Program-made: the position numbers and the translations under genes
Shown: positions 7,033 through 16,308 of the stretch, one piece after another
Position numbering within the stretch: position 1 is the first letter of the stretch
Layout of the letters: each line of letters opens with the position of its first letter
The notes under the pieces: model-generated
What the model saw: the letters and a program-made list of their open reading frames with translations, nothing else
Told to the model about the DNA's origin: nothing
The model's database searches: none
DNA from: Streptomyces sp. LUP47B
GTDB lineage: Bacteria; Actinomycetota; Actinomycetes; Streptomycetales; Streptomycetaceae
Assembly: GCF_001746295.1 (NCBI RefSeq)
Contig: NZ_MJAH01000005.1
Coordinates: forward strand, 303,723-367,722
Reading direction: 5' to 3'
Length of the DNA: 64,000 nt

Positions 7033-9651
7033 TCATCCGCCGGTTGACACACACCCGGCCGGAATCGCCCGGGACGCGTCCCGGATCAGGGCACGGTGCG
7101 CGGCCCTGAGCCGCTCGGCGTCCGGTTTGAGGACCTTGCGGTCGTAGGTGAGCAGCCCGTTCAGCTCACCCTCGACATCCGAGATCTGGGTGTAGACGGC
7201 GCCGTTGCCGCCCCGGCAGGCCAGGGCCCGCACCTCGTCGAGCCTGGCCAGATAGTCGTCGGTGTAGGTCGCCGGATCCACGTCGACGTACGACTGCTGG
7301 ACGGACCAGGCGTGCCCGGGAACCGCGAGACCCAGGCCACCGTACTCACCGCTGACCAGGGCGCGTCTGCCGTCCGGGTGAGGTGGCAGGGCGGGACTGG
7401 GATACCCGTGCTCGTCCATGATGTCGCCGGCGTTGCCGTCGGCGCCGAGGTTGAGACCCGACTGGTTGTTGACCAGGCGGGTCGGGTCCCAGGCCTTGGC
7501 CTGCTCGGCGATCCGGCCGATGTCGTACTGCCCCCAGCCCTCGTTGAAGGTCACCCACATGACGACCGAGGGACTGCTGATGTGCTCGTCGATCATCTGC
7601 TTCATCTCGCGCTCGTACTCGGCGCGGGCGGCAGGGCCCGGATTCACCCCCGCGGTCATCGCGGGCATGTCCTGCCACACCATCAGGCCCAGCCGGTCGG
7701 CCCAGTAGAACCAGCGGTCGGGCTCGACCTTGATGTGCTTGCGGACGGCGTTGAAACCGAGCTTCTTGTGCACCTTCAGGTCATACGCCATGGCTTCGTC
7801 GGTGGGCGCGGTGTGCAGGCCGTCGGGCCAGAAGCCCTGGTCGAGGGTGGCCATCATGAAGATTGGCTTGCCGTTGAGGACCGTGCGCGGGGTGCCGTTC
7901 ACGTTCTCGACGGCGATGGAGCGCATCCCGAAGTAGCTGCCGACGCGGTCGGCGCCGACGGTCACCTTCAGGCCGTAGAGGAACGGATCGTCCGGCGACC
8001 ACAGGCGCGGGTTCTCGATGGTCAGGGTCAGCGGTCCGCCGGTGCGCCCACTGGCCGTCGCGACCTTCCGCTTTCCGTCGTACGCCGTCGCCGTGATCGG
8101 TACGCCGTCCCGGACACCCTGCGCCTCGACCGTCAGCCGGTCGGCGGAGACGTCGGGAGTCAGTTTGAGGGAGCCGACGTGGTCGCGGGCGACCGGCTCC
8201 ATCCAGACGGTCTGCCAGATCCCGGAGGACGGCGTGTACCAGATGCCGCTCGGGTCGAGACGCTGCTTGCCGAGGGGCGGGTTCTCGCCGTCGGCCGCGT
8301 CGGTGGGGTCGTACACGCCGACGATCAGTTCCTGGGTGCGGCCGGGCTTCAGCGCGTCGGTGATGTCGGCGCCGAACTTGTCGTAGCCGCCGGTGTGTTC
8401 GGCGACCCTGGTCCCGTTGACGTACACCTCGGACCGCCAGTCGACCGCCCCGAAGTTGAGCTGGAGGCGCTTGCCGGAGCCGATGTGCCAGTCGGCCGGG
8501 ACGGTGAAGGTGCGGCGGTACCACATGCGGTCCTCATGCCGTTCCAGACCGGAGAGTTGGGACTCCACGGGGTACGGGACGAGGATGCGCTCGGCCAGGT
8601 TCCTGCCCACCGGCGGCTGTTCACCCGCCTCGGCGGCGGCGAACTGCCAACGGCCGTTGAGGCCCAGCCACGCGTCGCGGGTCAACTGGGGCCGCGGGTA
8701 CTCGGGATGGGCGTTGTCCGGCCCCACCTCGTCGGCCCACTTCGTACGCAGTTCGTACGTCGAACGGTTGGGTCCGCTGCTCCAGAACGCGCCGACAACG
8801 TTGCCGTCGGCACTGGTGAGCCCGCCTTCGCCGTCGTAGCGGAGGTCGGCGGTGCCGCGCGCGGTGCCGGTCCTGTTGCCCACGACGGGTTCGGTGAGGG
8901 TGACGAGCAGGACACGGGGGTCTTCCGGGTCCTGTTTCGCCGTGTCCAAGGGCCACTTGGCGCCGCCGATCACCGCCTGGAGGTGGTCGGTGAGTGCGGC
9001 CGGGGGTGCGGCGAGGGGCTGGGCGAAGTCGAGCTTCAGGGTGCGGCCGGTGCCGAGGACGGTGGTCGCGACCGGGCCGTCGTAGTCGTAGCCCTCGGGC
9101 AGCCGGAACGCCGACTGCGGAACGGCCTGTTTGGCTCCGCCGGGTTGGAGCCAGCGCAGGTGGAGGTTGGAGCCGCCGTAGTGCTCGAAGTACTCGACCT
9201 TGATGTCGTAGGACTCGCCGGCGGTCAACTCGACGGGCTGCGCGCTCTGTTCGCGGTCCCAGTCGTCGACCCAGTGGTCGATGAGGAGCTGTCCGCCGAT
9301 CCAGAGGCGGAAACCGTTGTCGCCGATGACCGAGAAGGTGTGGGGTCCGGAGGCCGTCGGCACCAGCCTGCCGGTCCAGCGGACGCTGACGTCGTCCGAA
9401 CGGCCGGTCGCGGCGGCCAGCCGGGGTTCCAGGTTGTCGAAATCGAGGTTCGGGTCGAAGGTGGTCGCCTTGAGCTCGTGGAAGTCGAAGGCGCCGGGGG
9501 CCGACTGTGTGTAGTACTCGCCCTTGAGACCACGGGCCTCGACGGGATCGTCGGCGAGGGCGGGAACCGCGGTCAGACCGGCGAGGCCGAGGAGGGCGGC
9601 GAACAGTAACGCCAGCCGGGCTCTGAGACGGGTGATGTGCCTGCTGTGCAC
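7033..9651 (-). CDS. Secreted PA14-GH2 family glycosidase
   Basis: An 872-residue exported glycoside hydrolase. The signal peptide is RLRARLALLFAALLGLAG..ALA. A PA14-like domain follows (GEYYTQSAPGAFDF through about residue 170), then an accessory domain, a GH2 sugar-binding jelly roll and immunoglobulin-like domain, and a TIM barrel with AVRKHIKVEPDRWFYWADRLG. The likely acid/base Glu is in VTFNEGWGQYD and the nucleophile Glu in VSGEYGG. Start GTG 9651 is supported by GGAGG 5-7 nt upstream; earlier ATG codons lie in the operator. Substrate is a beta-linked sugar of unknown type. Probably LacI-repressed (see 9661-9678). Confidence 0.88.
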   Translation of the reverse strand: MHSRHITRLRARLALLFAALLGLAGLTAVPALADDPVEARGLKGEYYTQSAPGAFDFHELKATTFDPNLDFDNLEPRLAAATGRSDDVSVRWTGRLVPTASGPHTFSVIGDNGFRLWIGGQLLIDHWVDDWDREQSAQPVELTAGESYDIKVEYFEHYGGSNLHLRWLQPGGAKQAVPQSAFRLPEGYDYDGPVATTVLGTGRTLKLDFAQPLAAPPAALTDHLQAVIGGAKWPLDTAKQDPEDPRVLLVTLTEPVVGNRTGTARGTADLRYDGEGGLTSADGNVVGAFWSSGPNRSTYELRTKWADEVGPDNAHPEYPRPQLTRDAWLGLNGRWQFAAAEAGEQPPVGRNLAERILVPYPVESQLSGLERHEDRMWYRRTFTVPADWHIGSGKRLQLNFGAVDWRSEVYVNGTRVAEHTGGYDKFGADITDALKPGRTQELIVGVYDPTDAADGENPPLGKQRLDPSGIWYTPSSGIWQTVWMEPVARDHVGSLKLTPDVSADRLTVEAQGVRDGVPITATAYDGKRKVATASGRTGGPLTLTIENPRLWSPDDPFLYGLKVTVGADRVGSYFGMRSIAVENVNGTPRTVLNGKPIFMMATLDQGFWPDGLHTAPTDEAMAYDLKVHKKLGFNAVRKHIKVEPDRWFYWADRLGLMVWQDMPAMTAGVNPGPAARAEYEREMKQMIDEHISSPSVVMWVTFNEGWGQYDIGRIAEQAKAWDPTRLVNNQSGLNLGADGNAGDIMDEHGYPSPALPPHPDGRRALVSGEYGGLGLAVPGHAWSVQQSYVDVDPATYTDDYLARLDEVRALACRGGNGAVYTQISDVEGELNGLLTYDRKVLKPDAERLRAAHRALIRDASRAIPAGCVSTGG

Positions 9652-9660
9652 GGAAGCCTC

Positions 9661-9678
9661 CATAACAACGTTGTCATG
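9661..9678. promoter_or_regulatory. LacI-type operator upstream of the glycosidase
   Basis: CATAACAACGTTGTCATG is an 18-bp near-perfect palindrome (one mismatched pair) centred on AACGTT, the classic LacI/GalR-family core. It lies just upstream of the glycosidase start. A further half-site CATGACAAC occurs at 9691-9699 and another CATGACAA at about 9724. No lacI gene is in the window, so the repressor acts in trans. Confidence 0.75.
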
Positions 9679-9806
9679 GGCAGGAAGTGGCATGACAACA
9701 CGGATTCCGGCTTCCGTCCAGGGACATGACAAGTCTGTCCGCGCATGCCGTCGACGCGCCGCACGCGGACAATGGCAGAAGGATCCTCCCCTGCCGGAAG
9801 AAGGCG

Positions 9807-10196
<390 letters not shown>

Positions 10197-10352
10197 CCCG
10201 CCCGACGGCCAGGGCCGGTCCGGCATGGGGCGTGGGCCCAGCCGGCGAGTGACCACAACGCCGCTGGGACACCCGCTCCGGAGGAGTGCGTACCCGCCCC
10301 TGCGATGCCGGCCTGACCCACCGCCGGCCTCAGCCGCCGGAGAGACCCCTGC

Positions 10353-11573
10353 CTACGACACCAGTTGTCCCTTCCCGAGCGCGATCACCCCGCCCTTGGA
10401 CACGGTGTACAGCTCCGCGTCCCGCTCCGGGTTCACGCCGATCGTCGCGCCCGGCGGGACCTCGACGTTCTTGTCGAGGACGGCACCGCGGACCACCGCG
10501 CCCCGCCCGATCTTGACGTTGTCGTGCAGCACCGAGCCCTGAACCACGGCCCCCGGGTCGACCAGGACACCGGGCGAGAGCACGGACCGGGTGACCTGGC
10601 CCCGGATCAGGCAGCCCGCGCTGATGATGGACTCGCTGGCGATGCCTCCGGAGTTGAAGCGGGCCGGGGAGAGCTGGCCGGAGTGGGTGTAGATGGGCCA
10701 CTGCCGGTTGTAGAGGTTGAAGGCGGGGCGCTCGGCGATCAGGTCCATGTGGGCGTCGTAGTAGGCGTCCAGGGTTCCCACGTCGCGCCAGTAGCCGCGG
10801 TCGCGGGTGGTCTCGCCGGGGACGTGGTTGGCGCTGAAGTCGTAGAGCTGGGCCTCGCCGCGCTCGGTGAGCTGGGGCAGGATCGAGCCGCCCATGTCGT
10901 GGACCGAGTGCTCCTCCTCGGAGTCCCGCTGGAGCGCCTCGATCAGGGCCTTGGTGGTGAAGATGTAGTTGCCCATCGAGGCGAACACACGCTCCGGGTC
11001 GTCCGCCAGCCCCGGCGGCTCGGCGGGCTTCTCCAGGAAGCGTTCCACCGTGAGGCCGTCCGAGCCCGGGGAGATCACCCCGAACGAGGGGGACTCGGAG
11101 CGCGGGACCCGGATCCCGGCCACCGTGACGCCCGCGCCGGACTCGATGTGCTGCGCGAGCATCTGGCGCGGGTCCATGCGGTACACGTGGTCGGCGCCGA
11201 AGACCGCGACGTACTCCGGGCGCTCGTCGTAGAGCAGGTTCAGGGACTGCAGGATCGCGTCCGCGCTGCCCAGGTACCAGCGCGGTCCGAGGCGCTGCTG
11301 GGCGGGCACCGGCGTGATGTAGTTGCCGAGCAGACTCGACATCCGCCAGGTGGTCGTGATGTGCCGGTCGAGCGAGTGCGACTTGTACTGCGTGAGCACA
11401 CAGATGCGCAGGACGTCGGCGTTGACGAGGTTGGACAGGACGAAGTCGACCAGACGATACGTTCCTCCGAAGGTGACCGCCGGCTTGGCGCGGTCTGTGG
11501 TCAAGGGCATCAGGCGTTTGCCCTCTCCGCCCGCGAGTACGATGCCGAGCACCGAAGGTCCGCCACGACGCAT
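10353..11573 (-). CDS. glgC: Glucose-1-phosphate adenylyltransferase (ADP-glucose pyrophosphorylase)
   Basis: It makes ADP-glucose from glucose-1-phosphate and ATP, the committed step of glycogen synthesis. The sugar-nucleotide pyrophosphorylase loop VLAGGEGKRLMPLT is at the N-terminus, with DRAKPAVTFGG, FGADHVYRMD and ISPGSDGL in the catalytic domain. The C-terminal third is a left-handed beta-helix of hexapeptide repeats (GAVVQGSVLHDNVKIGRGAVVRG). The ATG at 11573 is chosen because GGGGAG lies 5 nt upstream. It is 54 bp downstream of glgA on the same strand, so the two are probably co-transcribed. Confidence 0.95.
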   Translation of the reverse strand: MRRGGPSVLGIVLAGGEGKRLMPLTTDRAKPAVTFGGTYRLVDFVLSNLVNADVLRICVLTQYKSHSLDRHITTTWRMSSLLGNYITPVPAQQRLGPRWYLGSADAILQSLNLLYDERPEYVAVFGADHVYRMDPRQMLAQHIESGAGVTVAGIRVPRSESPSFGVISPGSDGLTVERFLEKPAEPPGLADDPERVFASMGNYIFTTKALIEALQRDSEEEHSVHDMGGSILPQLTERGEAQLYDFSANHVPGETTRDRGYWRDVGTLDAYYDAHMDLIAERPAFNLYNRQWPIYTHSGQLSPARFNSGGIASESIISAGCLIRGQVTRSVLSPGVLVDPGAVVQGSVLHDNVKIGRGAVVRGAVLDKNVEVPPGATIGVNPERDAELYTVSKGGVIALGKGQLVS

Positions 11574-11627
11574 GGCCGCTCCCCTCACCCTGGTCTGTGA
11601 CCGATGCTTGCCCTTGCCAGGGGCTTG

Positions 11628-12791
11628 CTACGCCTGTTTGAGGATCTCCTCGTACAGCCGGACCGTGCGCCGGGCGACCGCGTCCCAGCCGAACTCGCCC
11701 ACCGCGCGCTCACGTCCCGCCTCACCCATCCGCCGTGCCGTCTCCGGATCGCCGATCACCGAGTCGAGTGCCCCGGCGAGGGCCGTCTCGAACGCGTCGT
11801 CCACGGTCACGAGCAGCCCGGTCCTGCCGTCGTCCACGACCTCGGGGATACCGCCCACCCGCGAGGCCACCACAGGGGTCCCGCAGGCCATCGCCTCCAG
11901 GTTGACGATGCCGAGGGGTTCGTACACCGAGGGGCACACGAACACGGCCGCGTGGGTCAGGAGCTGGATCACCTCGGGGCGCGGCAGCATCTGCGGGATC
12001 CAGTGGACGCCCTCGCGGACCCGGCTCAGCTCCTCGAAGAGCTCGCGGAACTCCCGGTCGATCTCGGGGGTGTCCGGCGCGCCCGCGCACAGCACGACCT
12101 GCGCGGCCGGGTCGATGTCCCGGACCGCGCGCATCAGGTGCGGCACGCCCTTCTGGCGGGTGATACGGCCGACGAACAGCACGAACGGGCGAGCCCGGTC
12201 CAGTCCGATCCGGTCCAGCACGTCGGTGCCGTGGTCGGGCCGGTACAGGGCGGTGTCGATGCCGTTGTGCACGATGTGGACCTTGGCCGGATCCAGCGCC
12301 GGATAGCAGCCGAGGATGTCCTCGCGCATGGCTCCCGACACGGCGATCACCGCGTCGGCGGTCTCGATCGCGGTGCGCTCGGCCCAGCTGGAGAGGGCGT
12401 ATCCGCCGCCGAGCTGCTCGGCCTTCCAGGGCCGCAGGGGCTCCAGGGAGTGGGCGGTCATCACGTGCGGGATGCCGTGCAGCAGCTTGCCGAGGTGGCC
12501 GGCGAGGTTGGCGTACCAGGTGTGCGAGTGGACCAGCTCGCGGCCTTCGAGGCCCGCGGCCATGGAGAGGTCCACGGAGAAGGTGCGCAGCGCGTCGTTG
12601 GCGGTGTCGAGTGCGGACCAGGGCCGGTGCCGGAGCACGCCCGCCGCTCTTTCCTTGACGGACACCTCGCCCCAGCAGTGCACGTCCAGGTCGACGAGGG
12701 ACCTCAGCTCCCGGGCGAGAAACTCGACATGGACCCCTGCACCGCCGTACACATCCGGCGGGTACTCCCGGGTCAGCAGGCCCACACGCAC
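11628..12791 (-). CDS. glgA: Actinobacterial GT4 glycogen synthase / maltose-1-phosphate synthase
   Basis: A 387-residue retaining GT-B glycosyltransferase of the Corynebacterium/Mycobacterium type. It begins MRVGLLTREYPPDVYGGAGVHVE, with HSHTWYANLAG, VMTAHSLEPLRPW, the acceptor/donor region VGRITRQKGVPHLM, and the E-x7-E motif in VCPSVYEPLGIVNLEAMACGTPVVAS. Family members are annotated glycogen synthase, but the mycobacterial homologue (GlgM) joins ADP-glucose to glucose-1-phosphate to give maltose-1-phosphate. Either way it works with the adjacent GlgC. It starts at GTG 12791. Confidence 0.9.
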   Translation of the reverse strand: MRVGLLTREYPPDVYGGAGVHVEFLARELRSLVDLDVHCWGEVSVKERAAGVLRHRPWSALDTANDALRTFSVDLSMAAGLEGRELVHSHTWYANLAGHLGKLLHGIPHVMTAHSLEPLRPWKAEQLGGGYALSSWAERTAIETADAVIAVSGAMREDILGCYPALDPAKVHIVHNGIDTALYRPDHGTDVLDRIGLDRARPFVLFVGRITRQKGVPHLMRAVRDIDPAAQVVLCAGAPDTPEIDREFRELFEELSRVREGVHWIPQMLPRPEVIQLLTHAAVFVCPSVYEPLGIVNLEAMACGTPVVASRVGGIPEVVDDGRTGLLVTVDDAFETALAGALDSVIGDPETARRMGEAGRERAVGEFGWDAVARRTVRLYEEILKQA

Positions 12792-12830
12792 CCGGAACCC
12801 CCTGTCTCAGCGGCTGGTTGGCTTTCATGG

Positions 12831-13589
12831 TCACCCAGATGCGCCGCGCGGGGAAGAGCGCGGGGCTCGTGTGAAACAACAGTCACCGCACACGCCACCC
12901 TCCGGCAACCGGTAGTACAGACAGCAGCTGCGGCGGCGCAGGGTGGTCCGTTCGAGTGCGCCGGCCAGCAGCGGGTGGGCGAGGAGTTCGGTGGCGAGGT
13001 CACGGGCGCCGGCGGAGAGGTCCGGACGGTGGCCCAGCTGACGGGCGGCACCCGCCAGGGCCGAGGCGGCGTTGCCCCACAGCAGTCCGGTGGCGAGCCG
13101 GTACTCGGCGCGCAGCGCTGCCGTGAGCGGTTCGAGGTGACCGTGCAGGACGAGGTCGGCGATGGTCCCGGCATCGCCCGGCAGCGGCTCCACGGCGTCC
13201 AGCCACAGGTCGTCGGGGGCGCTCGCGTCGGGGTCCCAGTACAGCCGCCACGGCGACATGTCGGGGATCCGGCCGTACAGCACCGCGCAGCCGAGCGCCA
13301 CCGACCACAGCCGGGCCGCGAGGCCCTGCTGGGCGATGGAGGCCGCGATCCGGGGTTCGGGGGCGCGCAGAGCCGCAGCGACCTTACGGACACGAAAAGT
13401 CAGGGTATTTCCATAAACTTCCGACGCCTGGTGCTCGTAGACTTGTGCGAGGGTCGGCAGCGCCGGGCGTGCTGTGCCGCGAGTGCCGCCGATCGTCCGT
13501 AGTACGAAGAAGGCGCCGAGCGGTCGCAGCGCCGCGAGATCTGGGTCGAGGTCCACGACCAGCAGTAGTACCAAGGCCCGTAGGGGTAC
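12831..13589 (-). CDS. FhuF-like (2Fe-2S) protein
   Basis: The C-terminus RRSCCLYYRLP..GVCGDCCF supplies the CC..C..C cysteine pattern of the ferric-siderophore-reductase FhuF family. The rest is a helical domain with LLWGNAASALAGAARQL, the usual pre-cluster helix. It is probably a cytoplasmic iron-siderophore reductase. The start is uncertain: GTG 13589 has GGAGG at 7-nt spacing, but the frame opens at 13607, and GTG 13550-region (VDLDPDLAALRPLG) is also possible. No siderophore genes are nearby. Confidence 0.75.
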   Translation of the reverse strand, partial: VPLRALVLLLVVDLDPDLAALRPLGAFFVLRTIGGTRGTARPALPTLAQVYEHQASEVYGNTLTFRVRKVAAALRAPEPRIAASIAQQGLAARLWSVALGCAVLYGRIPDMSPWRLYWDPDASAPDDLWLDAVEPLPGDAGTIADLVLHGHLEPLTAALRAEYRLATGLLWGNAASALAGAARQLGHRPDLSAGARDLATELLAHPLLAGALERTTLRRRSCCLYYRLPEGGVCGDCCFTRAPRSSPRGASG

Positions 13590-13784
13590 CCACCAGGGGG
13601 CCTCCACCCCGTGTCACCCGCCTTGGGTAGGACACGGACCCTTTTGTACTCCATCGGCAGTAGGACCCATTGCCTGCTCAGGTACGACGACGGGAAGAAC
13701 TTTTCCCGGCATCGTGTTCTGCATGGAAGACGACCGTTCGTCGCGCCGGGCAGCCAGCCCCCGCCTCACGCAGAGGAGCAGCTC

Positions 13785-14936
13785 ATGAGTGCCCTCGCGT
13801 TGTCCGTGCTCCTCTCCCTCGTCTCCGCCGTCGCCTACGCGGGCGGAGCGATCGTGCAGGAGCAGGTCGCGGTGTCGCACCCGGACGAGCAGTACGCGCC
13901 GCTGCGCCGGCCGAGCTGGTGGGCGGCGGTCGCGCTGAACGGCCTCGGTGGACTGCTGCACGTGGTGGCACTCGCCTACGGCCCGCTCAGCCTGGTGCAG
14001 CCGCTGGGCGCCCTGACGATCGTGTTCGCGCTGCCGATGGCCGCGCTGTTCGTCGGCCGCAGGGCCGGCGCCACCGCCTGGCGGGGCGCGATCATGGCGA
14101 CGGTGGGTCTGGCCGGTCTGCTCTCCCTGGTCGGCGCGTCCGACGCACAGTCCCTGAGCACGGCCCAGCGGGTGTTCGCCGGTGTGGTGACGGCCGCCGC
14201 GGTGGTCGCGCTGATGATCGCGGGCCGGGCCGCGCACCGGCACCCGGTGGTGCGCAGCGTGCTGCTCGCGACCGCGTCCGGCATAGCGTTCGGTATGTCC
14301 TCGGTGTTCACCAAGACCGTCGCCGTCGACTGGAGCGGTGGCGTGACGGCGGCGGACCTGCCCTCGCTGGCCGCGATCGGCGTCCTGGCGACGGCCGGAT
14401 TGATGCTGTCGCAGGCCTCCTACCGCGGTGCCGGTCTCGCGGCCCCGCTGGCGACCCTGACGGTCGTGAACCCGGTGGTGGCGGCGGCGGTCGGCATCAC
14501 GATGTTCGGAGAAACCTTCCGCTACGGCACCACGGGCACCGCGCTCGCCCTGAGCTGCGGCGTGGTGGCGGCCGGCGGCCTGATCCTGCTGACGACGGAG
14601 CGGCTCCAGCGCACCCACGCCGAGCCGGAACCCGCGGCGCCCGTCGTACTCAAGGGTGGGGACGGGTTCGTCCCGGTGCCCGCCGAGGAGCCGGCGGCGG
14701 CCGTCGTGCGCGAGGGCGTACTCCTCGACGAGGTCGCCGCCCTGCGCGAGGAGCTGTTCGTCCCGGGCCCCGCCACGGCGACGGTCCCTGAGGCGGCACT
14801 GCCGGACGGCACCTCCGACGACGAGCTCCTGGAGAAGCTGGGCGACGAGCCCCCGGCGTACTACGGCCCCTTCTACGGCGCCGCGTACATCCCGGTGCCG
14901 GTCCTGGACCGGCACCGCACCCGTGTCAAATCCTGA
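13785..14936 (+). CDS. DMT-superfamily integral membrane protein (EamA-like)
   Basis: A 383-residue multi-pass membrane protein with about ten hydrophobic helices arranged as two repeats, for example LALSVLLSLVSAVAYAGGAIV and VALAYGPLSLVQPLGALTIVFALPMAALFVG. The QPLG and NPVVAAAVG segments are typical of the drug/metabolite transporter family. A hydrophilic Glu/Pro-rich tail of about 110 residues follows, an uncommon extension. GAGGAG precedes the ATG. Its end overlaps the convergent Rpf gene by 11 bp. The substrate is unknown. Confidence 0.85.
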   Translation: MSALALSVLLSLVSAVAYAGGAIVQEQVAVSHPDEQYAPLRRPSWWAAVALNGLGGLLHVVALAYGPLSLVQPLGALTIVFALPMAALFVGRRAGATAWRGAIMATVGLAGLLSLVGASDAQSLSTAQRVFAGVVTAAAVVALMIAGRAAHRHPVVRSVLLATASGIAFGMSSVFTKTVAVDWSGGVTAADLPSLAAIGVLATAGLMLSQASYRGAGLAAPLATLTVVNPVVAAAVGITMFGETFRYGTTGTALALSCGVVAAGGLILLTTERLQRTHAEPEPAAPVVLKGGDGFVPVPAEEPAAAVVREGVLLDEVAALREELFVPGPATATVPEAALPDGTSDDELLEKLGDEPPAYYGPFYGAAYIPVPVLDRHRTRVKS

Positions 14937-16044
14937 TGCCGCCGGCCCGTAGATACGCCACCGGGTCGATGTCGGAACCGAAGCCGGGCCCCGTCCGCAC
15001 CTCGAAGTGCAGATGCGGGCCCGAGCTGTTGCCGGTGGACCCCGAACGGCCGATGCGCTGCCCGCCACCCACGCTCTGCCCGGCCTTCACGGAGATCGCG
15101 GACAGGTGGCCGTACTGGGTGTAGCGGCCGTCGGCGTGCCGGATGACCACCTGGTAGCCGAAGGAGCCTCCCCACCCCGAGGTGACGACCTTCCCGGCCG
15201 CGACCGCCTTCACGGACGTCCCGGTGGGCACCGCGAAGTCGACGCCGGTGTGGTAGCCCTTCGACCAGGCGGAACCCGCCTTGTGGTAGGGCGTGCCGAG
15301 GGAGGCGTTCACGGGGGCGACCAGACCGGTGTCAGTGGCCTTCTCGGTCTTCTCCGCGGTGTGGGAGGAGGTCTTCTTCGTCGAGGAATGATCGGTGGTG
15401 GTCGTAGCGGCGGTGGCGCGCAGCTTGAGCCGCTGACCGGGAATGATCAGGTCGGGGTCGGCCCCGACGGTCTGCCGGTTGGCGGCGTACAGCCCCCGCC
15501 AGCCGCCCCGGACCTTCTGGGCGTCGGCGATCCGGGAGAGCGAGTCGCCCCGGACCACGGTGTACATCTCGGCGGACCCGGCCCGCGACTGCGGGGTGGT
15601 CTGCGGCTGTACGTCCGCTACGGAGGCCGTCTTCTTGGTGAGGGGCTGAAGGCCGGGGGTGGAACCCCCGCGGGTGAGCCCGGCCCGCACCGAGCACGCC
15701 GGCCAGGCGCCAGGTCCCTGTCCGTCCAGCACCTTCTCCGCCACGGCGATCTGCTGGTCCCTGGTGGCCAGATCCGCCCGTCCCGCGTACCGGGTGCCGC
15801 CGTAGGCCTCCCAGGTGGACTGGGTGAACTGGAGCCCGCCGTAGTAGCCGTTGCCGGTGTTGATGCTCCAGTTGCTGCTGGACTCGCACGCGGCGACCTT
15901 GTTCCAGGTGTCCACGTCGGCCGCGTGGGCGGTGCCGGTGCCGATGAGCGGGACCGCGATGCCGACGCCACCCGCGGTGACGGTGAGCGAGGCGCGGTTG
16001 ATCCTGTTCGGCTGATACCGGCGGTGCCGGCCGCGTACGGCCAT
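14926..16044 (-). CDS. Secreted Rpf-LysM-M23 cell-wall hydrolase
   Basis: A 372-residue exported peptidoglycan-remodelling enzyme. A signal peptide ends near GTGTAHA-AD. The resuscitation-promoting-factor lytic transglycosylase domain (about 42-118) includes WNKVAACESSSNWSINTGNGYYGGLQF, with the catalytic Glu in ACESS. A LysM repeat (about 155-205, YTVVRGDSLSRIADAQ) binds glycan. A C-terminal M23 peptidase (about 265-368) has zinc ligands in HTGVDFAV and GPHLHFEVRTG. It would act in spore germination or growth resumption. GGGGGAGG precedes the ATG. Tail overlaps the DMT gene by 11 bp. Confidence 0.93.
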   Translation of the reverse strand: MAVRGRHRRYQPNRINRASLTVTAGGVGIAVPLIGTGTAHAADVDTWNKVAACESSSNWSINTGNGYYGGLQFTQSTWEAYGGTRYAGRADLATRDQQIAVAEKVLDGQGPGAWPACSVRAGLTRGGSTPGLQPLTKKTASVADVQPQTTPQSRAGSAEMYTVVRGDSLSRIADAQKVRGGWRGLYAANRQTVGADPDLIIPGQRLKLRATAATTTTDHSSTKKTSSHTAEKTEKATDTGLVAPVNASLGTPYHKAGSAWSKGYHTGVDFAVPTGTSVKAVAAGKVVTSGWGGSFGYQVVIRHADGRYTQYGHLSAISVKAGQSVGGGQRIGRSGSTGNSSGPHLHFEVRTGPGFGSDIDPVAYLRAGGIRI

Positions 16045-16308
16045 GGAGGCCTCCCCCTACAACAATGCGTCAGGAGGGGCAAAAGTAAGCGCCGCGAACA
16101 GGCCATGACAAGACGGCAACCAGCCGCATAGGGGCGTGCGCCGGACCGGCGTCTCCCACTGAACGCAACGAGGCGCCCGAACCGTATCCCTGGTGTGCGG
16201 ACAGTCCTCCGACAGGCCAGGATGACCGGTGGACGATACTGACGAGCACGACTTGCAGCAGCGATACATGACCTACGCGATCCACAGGATCTTTTGGGAG
16301 CAGGCGGT

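Noticed and set aside
16045..16308. A c-di-AMP riboswitch ahead of the Rpf gene, as known for some Streptomyces rpf genes.
   Set aside because: I could not find the conserved motif or a matching hairpin. It might still exist in the upstream region; a covariance-model scan would decide.
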